From NCBI GenBank assembly GCA_026770575.1, contig MU657212.1, forward strand, positions 3,593-49,701: a DNA stretch of 46,109 nt, in the 5' to 3' direction. The stretch's first letter is position 1, and the number at the start of each line of letters is the position of its first letter. The notes under the pieces are model-generated. The model had not been told where the DNA came from. It was given only the letters and a program-made list of their open reading frames with translations, and made no database searches. Below, piece by piece: positions 19,939-29,270 of this stretch. The stretch comes from Pelagophyceae sp. CCMP2097. Taxonomy: Eukaryota > Sar > Pelagophyceae. The position numbers and the translations under genes are program-made.

Positions 19939-20190
19939 AGGACATGGCTCGAACCGGCCCCGGGCCGTCCTCTGGGGCTTTCGTGGCCGCGACTGTGGGC
20001 CGATGTGGTCACTCAAAAACACTTGATGCTGCTTTCGTACGCCGAACCGACTCTAGGGGCGAGCCCGGTCCGCTCGGTGGGGCCCCAGGTGTGGATGATG
20101 CCAGGCACCTTACAATTGTATCGCGTTAAGGGAATTTGGCGATGTTTACTTTAATCAACTCCGGGCTCGGGGGAAATTTCAACGCGATGC
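19939..20190. other. 3' spacer of the thioredoxin-like gene
   Basis: No gene or structure is supported here beyond ordinary 3' flank. It passes into the tandem duplication that begins at 20191. Confidence 0.4.
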
Positions 20191-20531
20191 GCGCGTCGTG
20201 GACGAGCAGGACGTGGACGAGCAGAGAACGAGCAGGGCGTGCAGAGAAGAAGACAAGGCGCTCCAGAGATCGAACGGTTTCCAAGGGCAAAGGACGCCGC
20301 GCGCCGAGTTATCGCACCTATGCGGGGCGTGGAGACGACGAGCGCGGTCCTAGACGGAACGCGCTCGGCGCCTCTCGAGCATCTCTCGAGCATCTCTCGA
20401 GCACCTTGCCGGGAAGCTTACGCGACGCGTGTCGTGGACGAGCAGGGCGCGGACGAGCAGAGTCAAACAAAGAGCCACAGAGACCGAACGGTTTCCAAGG
20501 GCAAAGGACGCCGCGCTTCGAGTAAGCGCAC
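20191..20531. repeat. tandem duplication with embedded 11-bp repeat
   Basis: Two diverged copies of roughly 105-125 bp occur at about 20191-20317 and 20427-20531. They share an exact 32-bp block (20271-20302 and 20485-20516) containing CGAACGGTTTCCAAGGGC. Between them CTCTCGAGCAT repeats three times at 20372-20404. Words of the GACGAGCAG type recur within each copy. A frame is open across both copies, but it has no recognisable domain. Confidence 0.7.
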
Positions 20532-20865
20532 AGCATTGTTGAGGTCGAGGGAGTCGGCGCGGCGCGGAGGGCAGGCGAAGGGATCCACTACTACGCTCGC
20601 GGAATTCACCGACGAGGCCGACTTCCAGCGACGAGGGTACATCACACCAAGCAAGCTCTACAACGCACCTCGTGAGCTCAACCTTTGATGCTCCCACTCA
20701 TGAGCTCAGCCCGGCGGCTTGGCGTGGCCGCAGCGGGATGCGGGCCCACTGCCTGGCACATTGTCAAAACCCTTATGACAAATTTCTTCAGTTACGGGGT
20801 TAGCCGCGTGCGCTGCCGAGCCGGCGGCGCCCCGCCGGTGCCCGTTCACACGGCCTGCTGCCCGC
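20532..20865. other. spacer before eS17
   Basis: A short plus-strand frame near 20590-20685 reads TLAEFTDEADFQRRGY, which looks protein-like, but no exon partners can be found. Nothing else is seen. Confidence 0.3.
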
Positions 20866-21489
20866 TTATACGGACGACGAGACCTGGATGCCGGGGAGAT
20901 CCTTGAAGTCGAGCGAGTCGAGCATCTCCTTGGTGTCCGTGTCGACCTCAACCTATAGAACGCGCGCGTCCGGTGCCGCAGCGCGCGAAGCTCGCCCGCG
21001 GCTGGCCGCCGCCCCCGGCGGCCGGCCCGAGTAGAACGGAGACGCACAAACTCCTGGTCGATCGCGGAGACCTCCGGCACGAAGTCCATCCGCCTCTCGC
21101 GCTCTTCCTCCTGGAGCCTAGTGCGGCGGCGGCGTCGCCGCGCGCCTCGCCCGTGCGCCCGCGCCGCAGGCGGGGCACGCACTTGAGCGAGATGCCGCGG
21201 ACGGGGCCGCCGCGCCCGATGCGCTTCATCAGATGCGTCACGAAGCCGGCGATCTTGTTGCGCATGCGCTTCGAAGGCGTCACAGCGACCTGCGCCCTCG
21301 CGCTCGCGGCCGGCGCCCTCGGCGCTCGCCGCCGCCTTCGCCGCCGCGTTCTCCCGGGCCCTGTGCGGCCGCCCTCCTCACCTCATCGGTCACGCGCTTG
21401 TTGGTGTGGAAGTCCACAGTAAGGCGCGAGTAGTACTTCTCGACGATCAGGCGCGCCGAGCGCTTCACCGTCTTGTTGCGAACGCCCAT
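20866..21489 (-). CDS. RPS17: 40S ribosomal protein eS17
   Basis: Four exons, 123 residues; introns 21381-21290, 21182-21118 and 21047-20953. The protein starts [20 protein letters not shown], continues with [20 protein letters not shown], then [20 protein letters not shown], and ends [20 protein letters not shown] with a short tail. These are the conserved blocks of eS17 along its whole length, so the identification is firm. It is a component of the small cytosolic ribosomal subunit. Two introns begin GTGCGT and one GTGAGG. The start codon is 203 bp from that of the divergent EF-hand gene. Because eS17 is so conserved, these exon borders are the most secure in the window. Confidence 0.95.
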
Positions 21490-21692
21490 GGTGCCTGTGT
21501 GGAGCTGAAACCTGAAGAAGTCGGCGAAGAGATCGAGCGATGGGCCGGCTCTTTTTTTGAATTTGCAAATCGGGCCGTTACGATTTTCGTGCCGTTGGTT
21601 TGAAGAAGCGAAGGCGTTTTTCAAAGTGAGGGGAGTTTGGCGGCTTCCGAAGATTCCTGGCGCAACGCTCGTGTCAGGTGCGCGCGCTTACG

Positions 21693-24399
21693 ATGGCGGC
21701 CCTGGCGGCCCCCACGCTTGGTAACCCTCCGAGCCTGGTGATGCACACCATGCAGCTGGCATCGAGATCCAAGCTCCACGATTACCTCGATGACTCGCCG
21801 GGCGGCCTCGCAAACTCGTGGTCCACGGGGTCCATCATGGACATCGGACTGTGCGTTTTTGGCGCGCCGGCCGACGGGGGCCGCGGGGGGGGAGAAATGA
21901 CGGCGTCGGAAAATGCGTCTCGCGGCGGGCGCCGGCGGCGGTGCCGGCGCCGCGGCCCGACGTCCCCGCGCGCTTGGCAGCGACGGCCCCGCGCTAGGCG
22001 TTCGTCGGGCAAGTTCAAGGCCGGGGCCGTCGAGACGGACGACTTGATTATGACGTCGGACGAGGCTCTGATGCACCTCCGCCGCAAGATTGGCATGCAG
22101 ATGAGCGGCGGTGCGTTTGGGCCGCAACGCCGCCTTGGCGGCCCGAATTTCCCGACGCCTTGTCGCCTTTAGGGTCGCACGGCCTGATGCGGTGCTGGGT
22201 CCTCTTCCGGACGCGCGCCGGGTCGTCGAAGGACGGGATTAATTACAAGGAGTTTTGCCACGGCCTCCGGAGCTACGGCCTGCCGCTGTGCGTCCGCTTG
22301 TGGCCGCGCTCTTCGCCCCTCTTGAAGGCGCGTTAGGCCGGAGGCGCTGACGCGGCCGCTCTTCGACACGGTGTGCAACCCGTCTGACCGGCACATTCAC
22401 GTGCACGAGTTCATCGACAAGGTCATGGGCCGCTGGGCGCCGTCGAACAACACGCACTTCGGCGGGAAGACGGAAGAGGAGATCAACGGGAAAAAGACGC
22501 AAAAGCCCATGGTCCACGACGAACCCGACGCGACGCTGACCACAGTGCGTATCCCGCGCGGGCGCGCTGAGGCCCGGGCCGTCGAGGCCTGCGCCGTTTC
22601 GGAAAGTGCGGACCCCCGCGCGGCAGGAAGCGGCGCTGAACCAGCTGCGGCGCGCCATTTCGCAGCGCCTCAAATCTGGCCCGAACGGCCTCATGCGGTG
22701 TTGGATCGAATTCCGGCATCGCTCGGGGGGCACCAAAGACGGCATCTCGGCCCCTGAGTTCGCGCGCGGCTTGGCAGCCTACGGCATCAAGCTCATGCCC
22801 GACCTCTGCAGGCAGCTGTGCGTATTCGGCGCCGCGACCCTGGCGGCCCGTCCCGCCAAGGAACTTCCGCGGCCCAATTCGCCGAGCAAGTCGCCGACTG
22901 CACCGCTTTAGGCACCAACAGATGGACACGGGCGGCGACGGGCTGATCCAGATCCACGAGTTTATCGACAAGGTCATGGGCCGCTGGAGCTCTGAAGCCA
23001 ACACGCACTTTGGCGGGCGGAGCGAGGCCGACATCGCCGGCAAGAAGGCAAAGGGCATGGTCGTCGAGCTGTGAGTCTTTTGCGGGGCCCACAGGACCGC
23101 GTGCGACGGCCCGCGAAACGCGCTTCTCCGCAGGCCCGACGAGAAGCTGACGATTGAGCAGGCGTTGCCGCACCTGCGGCGAAGCATCGCGCAGCGGCTC
23201 AAGTCGGGCCCCAACGGCCTGATGCGGTGCTGGATCGAGTTCCGGCTGCGCGCCGGGTCGACGAAGGAGGGCATCACGCTCGCCGAGTTCTCTCGAGGCC
23301 TCAAGTGCTACGGCATCCCGCTGACAGCGGCGCGCACGGCCGAGTTCTTCCAACGAATGGACTCCAACGGCGACGGCTACATCCACATCAGCGAGTTTGT
23401 CGACGAGGTCATGGGCCGCTGGGACCCGACGGCCAACTCGGGCGGCGCGAGCGCGCCGGCGCTCGACGCCATCTTCGGCGGCTCCTTCGACCAGAACCTG
23501 CGCCAGACGGTGCGCGCCAAGCAGCTCGCCTTTGACGCGCAGAGCACGACGCTCGACCTCTGCGCCGCAGAGGCGGTCCTGATGCTCCGGGCCAAGATCT
23601 CGCAGCGCCTCGCCGGCGGCTCGCACGGCCTGCAGCGCGCGTGGAAGACGTTCCGGTCTGCTGGCGGCGGGTCGCACGCCGGCGTCACGCGTGACGGCTT
23701 GGAGCGCGCGCTGCGGCACTTTGGCCTGCCCGTGCGCCCAGAGGTCGCAGCCCAAGTCTTCAACGAGATGGACGCCGCCGGCACGGGCCTCGTCCACGAG
23801 GACGCCTTTGCCGCCGTCATCATGGGCCGGCCACCGCGGCCCGCGATGACGGCGCGGCCCGTGACGGCGACGGCGAAGACGCTGCCCGCGCCCGACGCCC
23901 TCGCCGCTGCGCTGGCGCCGGCGGTCTACGAGGCCCTCGTCGCGGCCAAGCAGGCCAGCGACGCCGCCGGACCGGCGCGGCGCAAGGCCGCCCCGCAGCG
24001 GAGACCGTCGCAGAAGGACGGGCGCGCGCCTTTGCCCGACGTCGCCGCGTCGGCGGCGCTGCGCGCGTCCATGCCCGACCGCGCGTCCATGCCCGAGCTG
24101 CACCGCGAGCGGAGCGAGGTGCGCAAGCTCCTCGACGCGCGGCCGCACTCTGCCGCGTTTGGCAAGGGCTCGCGCGACCGCAACCGCGCGCGCAACTTCG
24201 ACGCCGTCGGCGCGCGGCCCCACGCCGCCCAGGGCCAGCCGCACCTCCGCGTCAGCCTCGCCTCGATGTCCGCCGCGATGGAGTGCGTCCCCCGAACCCG
24301 ACGCCACGCACCTATAGGGCCCTCGACACACCACCCACTAGGCGCCAGAAGTTTGACCGCACCTCGGAGATGCAGGCCGTGCGCGCATTTTGCTCATAG
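21693..24399 (+). CDS. EF-hand protein with four tandem modules
   Basis: Eight exons, 716 residues; introns 21851-21997, 22111-22172, 22288-22336, 22545-22626, 22818-22911, 23071-23133 and 24283-24341 (the last acceptor is a choice between two). The protein repeats a module of about 100-110 residues four times, each with a line like SGPNGLMRCWIEFRxRxG, a GLxxYG helix, an EF loop and DKVMGRW. Loops of modules 2 (DTGGDGLIQIHE) and 3 (DSNGDGYIHISE) can bind calcium; those of modules 1 and 4 have lost key acidic residues. Modules 1 and 2 are cut by introns, while modules 3 and 4 lie in one long exon. The C-terminal 150 residues are basic and Ala-rich. It is probably a calcium-responsive structural or flagellar-type protein; the family is not recognised. 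Confidence 0.8.
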
Positions 24400-24654
24400 C
24401 ATCGCCGGGCCCCGCCCCCCGGAACCCTTGCAGCCGCATCGATTTTACCACGCCACACTACCAGAATCTGTACCCTTGTAAGGACGCAACTCAAGCCCCA
24501 GCGAGGTGGACGAGCGCAGCGGCATGGTCGCGCGTCCCGGCCGATCCGGGATGCCTTCCAGGGGCCATCCTTCATGGGGGGGTTGTCATGGGGGTACGTT
24601 GTTATGGAGCTCGAGTTTCTTGGCAGCGACGCGCGCCGCAGCGCCGGCTCGAGT

Positions 24655-26704
24655 TTAGGCCGCGGCTTGCGCTGCTGCCCGGAGCACCTCTGCGGTGGCG
24701 GCGGGGGCCGCGTCGGCGTCGGCGGCGGGGATGTGGGCGGCAGGGATTGTGGGCGCGGGGATGTCGAAGAGGCTCGCGTCGTTCAAAGCCCAGTAGCCGG
24801 CGGGCGGCGGGAAGCGCATCACCTCGCGATGGATCACGAGGCGCACCGACTCATTGTCCTCCATGGAGCATGCCGCGACGAAGCCGCGCATGGAAGCGTC
24901 GGGCGCGTCGTCGGCCGGCGCGTCGTCGGCCGGCGCCTCGGCGTCGGCGACGGCCGGTTCGTCGACGGCGAGCGAGTCCATGGCCAAACCGAGGGACTCA
25001 AATGCGAGGCCGAGGTCGTCGCCATTCAGCGTGAATCGCGTCGTCTTGGCGTCTGCGTCGAGGCAGCAGCCGACGACGTCCCCTTTCTTCCAGGATCGGT
25101 CCGCGCCGTACTCCACCGACCCGCCGCCCGTCCAGGCGCAGCGGCGGCAGCCGTCGAACGCCCACGAGTGCGCGTCGTCGCCGACGCCGTCGCCCGTCAC
25201 CTCATCGCCGACAAAATCCTGGTCCGCCCAGCCAACTTGGATGACGCCGTCGCTGAGCAGCTCGGCCTCATAGTACCACTTGCCCGCCGCTACCGGCCGG
25301 CAACCGACGACGACGACGGAGCCGAAGGCAGACACGCCGCGGACGACGCCGTTGGCAAGGACGGCCGCCTCGCCCGACAAGACGCCGAGGTACGACGTGC
25401 CCTCGGACGCCGTGCAGCCCTCCTCGCCGACGGGCGCAAACGTGGCCGCCGCCGCGCGGTCCGCCGCCTTCTTCAGGCGCTTCGCCTCCTTGGCCGCGCG
25501 CAGGCCCTCCTCGACGGACCTGCCCATGGAAGCCGGCGTCGGAATCTCAAAGCCCTTCATCTTGCGCGACTTTTCGCGCTTGGCCGCGGGCTCCGTCTTC
25601 TTGATGCGCACAGAGCTCTTGAGCCTTTTCGCGACCAAGGCCTCGCGCTTAGCGCGCACGCCGCCCATGGAGACCTTTGCCGTACGCTCGGATTTGTACG
25701 CGGACCACTTGTTTCTTCCCTGGGGCCGCAGCGCCACGCTCAATCGCAGCTCGTCGCCGACGCGCAGCGGCGCATTCTCGCCGTTCCAGTCGTCCGTCGC
25801 CTGCAGAATGTTGGACCACATTGGGACGTAGATCTCGCCGTCGACGATGGCGAAGCCTCTGTAGATGGAGTCGACCATCGTCACCTTGCCCACCGCCTCG
25901 CGCGTGTTGCAGCCCGACTCCAAGACGTCGGCCTCCTCGGTGCGCCAGTCGCGCTTCTGCGCAGCGAGGCGCTGCGTCGCCTTGCTCTTGCGGATCTTGG
26001 GCAGCTCGGCCCACCTAGTTCCCGACCGCGTCAAGCGCCCGGTCGGCCCTCGCGCGGGCGCGCGGGGACGCACGCGGGGACGGCGAGGTGCCAGCCGTCG
26101 ATGCCGTGCGCCGGCCGCTCGTACTCCGGCTCCTCGACGTGGTCCCCGTGCTTGCCTACGTTCTACGTCCGAGGCGAGCCGCGATGCGTTCGGAGCGACG
26201 ACGCCCGCCTTCGCGGCATTCCCGCGGCGGTCCGGCGGGAGACGCACGGGCCTCGTTGCGCGCACGGGCCTCGTGCCATCTTTGCAGCGCGATTTCGTCG
26301 TTGACGTGGCGCAGGCGCCGGCCGCTGAGGTCGCGGCACGCGCCAAAGTCCTTGGTCGCGTTGCCGCTCCCGACCTTGCCCATTGAACGCAGCATGGCGC
26401 CAAAGCTACAAAGGACCGTTTGCGCTCCGGGGCGCCGTTTCCTCCGCGGGCGGCGCACTCACCCGCCCTTGCCGCCAACGAGCGCGCCCGCGACGCGGCA
26501 CCGGAGCAGCGCGCCCGCGGCGGGGACGTCGGCACCCGCGCAGCGCCGCGCCCCGCACCACAGCTCGAGCGTGGGCCCGCCAACGCGCGGCCAGTTGATG
26601 GCCTCGCGCCGCGCGACGTCGGCCAAAATTGCGGCCGCGCTTGAACCAGACGCCACGATCGTCCGGCCCTGAGGCGTCACCACGTCGAACTCCGGGGGCG
26701 CCAT
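24655..26704 (-). CDS. SDE2: SDE2 with OB-like and SPRY domains
   Basis: Four exons, 613 residues; introns 26462-26406, 26247-26156 and 26073-26015. Residues 1-78 are the ubiquitin-like fold of SDE2, ending LVGGKGGFGAMLRSMG. The Gly77-Gly78 pair before Lys79 is the position where SDE2 proteins are cleaved by deubiquitinases. Next is the conserved DFGACRDLSGRRLRHVN block. About 203-272 (GKVTMVDSIYRGFAIVDGE, LRVGDELRLSVAL) resembles an OB/cold-shock barrel; this is inference. About 405-590 is a SPRY domain (GKWYYEAELLSDGVIQVGW, WKKGDVVGCCLD, FTLNGDDLG). SDE2 acts in replication-stress control and splicing of some introns in other eukaryotes. The SPRY module is not a usual SDE2 part. The start ATG at 26704 gives a Ub domain of normal length. 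Confidence 0.85.
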
Positions 26705-27602
26705 CTCTGCACACGACCAAAACAACGCTCGCTGTTTTCGGCGACGATGAACGCGCGCGGTCTCAGGCTCAGGCTGCCAGTGGACCGGCCGAGACCGCCG
26801 ACCTCAAAGGGGGCTCCAAAGTGTACCTCACTATTTTCCCTCGATGGGCCCGGGCTCCTAGGGTCTCCACGTCCTCGACAAAGCGTCGATCGGACCCATC
26901 GCCCCACGGTGGGGTGATGAGGCCTTTGGGCATATCTCCCGACACACGCGTCGGATTCGGGCCGCTAGGGGGGCGTTCGAAAGCCCTTGGCGCCCTCTAC
27001 AAGCTTGGAACAGGAGCGAGGTTTTTCGACGGCGCGTTCGACGGTATAGCTCGTCGAAGTGCGCGATTTCAGCTCGGCGTGTTCGGCGTGTTCGGCCTCT
27101 TTTATCGACGCTTCTGGCCCACGGGCAACCGCCGGTGGACCTCTGGAGGCGGCCGGGCCGGCCCGGGCCGCTCTTGGCGGCCGACTTTTACAGAGACGGG
27201 CGCGCACGTCTTTCGATGGAAACGTCTCGAGCCGAATCGAGGCCGTCCCGGCCGCCATGTTGGACGTGGACGGCCTGGGCCTCGCGCCGTACCTGCTGCA
27301 GAGCCTCTGTGGCCTTTGTCGGCGCACGGCGCGGCCGAAGAGGACGCGCGGCGGCGACGCGCGGGTAGGGACGTCGACGCCTTTCCGATGTTCTGGGTCC
27401 CAGATCGCCTCGCTACCTTCGATTTGGTGCAGTGCTCTCAGCATTGAGTCCGTCTGGCTTCTCGTCGCTACCAAACCGCAAGTTGACCCTCTACGCAGCC
27501 CCTTACCATGAAAATGCCCTAAAATGCTCTCAAAATACTGTCAAAATACCGTGTTTTCCTACTACGCGGATCTTTTCCGCGGGGCCCGGGCCGGCGGCGC
27601 CG
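26705..27602. other. 900-bp interval without supported gene
   Basis: Open frames at 26965-27474 (minus) and 27059-27511 (plus) overlap and lack recognisable motifs. A segment near 27255 reads MLDVDGLGLAPYLLQSLCG on the plus strand and could be a small exon. AT-rich imperfect repeats of the TCAAAATACTGTC type at 27505-27552 lie just upstream of the next start codon and may be promoter sequence. Confidence 0.35.
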
Positions 27603-28798
27603 ATGGGGCGCTCGTTTGTGGGTGCGCAAGCGTCGGTGGGCCTGCGCCTCTTCGTCTTGGCCGCGGGTCTGCTGCCCGTCGCGGGCGGGTACGACCACTC
27701 GCCTTACACGGCCGTAGAGCACCGCCTCGTCGGCCTCGCGGCGGCAGCGCGAAACCATGCGACGCCGCACCTCGCCGGCAACTGGAATTCCACGGGCCTG
27801 GCCAAGTGGCACTGGCGCTACGCGTACCCGGGCGGCAATGCGACGGGCGACCACGTGGTCCAGGGCGCCGCTGAGTGCGACTTGACCGACCCGAGGAAGG
27901 TCGTTATCGTCTACATGCGCATGACGTCCAACGCCCGCGAAAGCGCCATGCTCCAGACGTTTGAGAATGCGCTCCACGAGCGCGGCCTCGCACCCGCGCA
28001 CCGGTTCACGACTTGCTTCCTAGAGCCCGTCTTCACCGTCCAGTGCGACCGGTCGCGCAGGTGCATCGATAAGTTCAAGGAGGGAGTGATGGCCAAGCTC
28101 GCCTTTTCCTACGACGTCCTCTCGCGCATGGCACCAAACGGCCGCCTCCTCTTTTTGGACACGGACACCGCCGCGCTCGACTCGCTCTCCAGGCTGCTGC
28201 CTACACTCGATTCCACCGTCGACCTCGTGTGCGTGCACGTTTCCAGCCGCTGCCGACGGTGGCGTAGGCACCGAGGACCCGGGGTCTGACGCGGTGGTGT
28301 AGGCACATGGCCGAGGACCCGGGATCGCCGCAGTTTGCAAACACGGGCGTCTACCTCGTTCGGCGCAATGCGGATTCGCTGCGGTTCTTCAGCATGCTTT
28401 TGACTTTGATGTTCTACGACGGCGCAGAGGGCGGGCCCGGCTTCCACGACCAGTCGTGGATAAATTTTATGTTTGTCCACCTCACCACCGGCGTCGGCGC
28501 CGCGCCGCTCCGGCACAAGTCCTTCGCCTGGGACCTCGTCGGCGCGCCAAAGGGAGGCAACGTCGACTGCAAACCCGCAGTCTACCACGCCAAACGCCGC
28601 GTCCGCATTCCGTCGGCACACGGCATCGCGACCGGCAGAAGAGCCCGCAGCCGCGAAACGGGGACACCGATCTTCTAGGCCATCTACACGCGCGACTACG
28701 AAGAGAAGCATGCATGGCAGCAGAACGCCTACGCGAAGACCGCGAAGTGCGCCCGCGAAACGCCGGCGCCCAAGCGCGCCCTGCGCCGGCGCTTATAA
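27603..28798 (+). CDS. Secretory-pathway nucleotide-sugar transferase (PF03407-like)
   Basis: Three exons, 347 residues; introns 28229-28302 (74 nt) and 28601-28678 (78 nt, donor GTCCGC). The start MGRSFVGAQASVGLRLFVLAAGLLPVAG is a signal peptide or anchor. The core has GRLLFLDTDTAAL with the DxD metal/nucleotide-sugar motif, FANTGVYLVRRNAD, and HDQSWINFMFV, matching the nucleotide-diphospho-sugar transferase family that includes plant GT77 enzymes. It would add sugars to glycoproteins or wall polymers in the Golgi; donor and acceptor are unknown. The second join restores AIYTRDYEEKHAWQQNAYAK and a natural stop. NWNSTG and GGNATG are possible N-glycosylation sites. The protein is short for the family. 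Confidence 0.75.
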
Positions 28799-29270
28799 AC
28801 ACCTTAACGGCCGCCCAAGCCTGAGTCAAACGACTCACTTTCCTACTTGCGCCCGACACAAGCGGCGTGATCGGCCCGCTCTCCGGAGCCGCGGGCAGCG
28901 CTTTGCCCGCAGCCTCGCCAGAACGAGCCAAGAACGACGCGAAGAGGTCCCGGGACTCGGACAAGGCCGGGGTTTTGGCGGAACGAAATTCCACGCCAGA
29001 AGCCGGAAATCGCAGCTCAGTCCTCACTTTCCCCGTCGACGCCGACGCCGACGCCGACGCCGGAACTTCTCACGAGGCCTCGTCGAGGCGCGCGTCTCGT
29101 CGTGCACCATTTGGCGGCGCGTGTTGCGGTGGTGGGTCCTCGGCACCGCCGCGCTCCGGTCGGCGCATTTTTTTCTGGGGTCTTGCGTGAACGTTTGCGA
29201 CAGTTTCTTTGTCGAACAGTCTGTGGATTAGGGACCTCATAGGCGGTCCGATCCCACCTGCGCGTGCACC
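28799..29270. other. spacer with GACGCC microsatellite
   Basis: A GACGCC-type hexamer repeats at about 29037-29062. Open frames on both strands lack domains. The last 60 bp before 29271 are the likely 5' leader of the kinase gene. Confidence 0.45.

Noticed and set aside
22793..24334. Minus-strand open frame of 513 codons
   Set aside because: Antisense shadow of the EF-hand gene, whose modules and introns are coherent on the plus strand.
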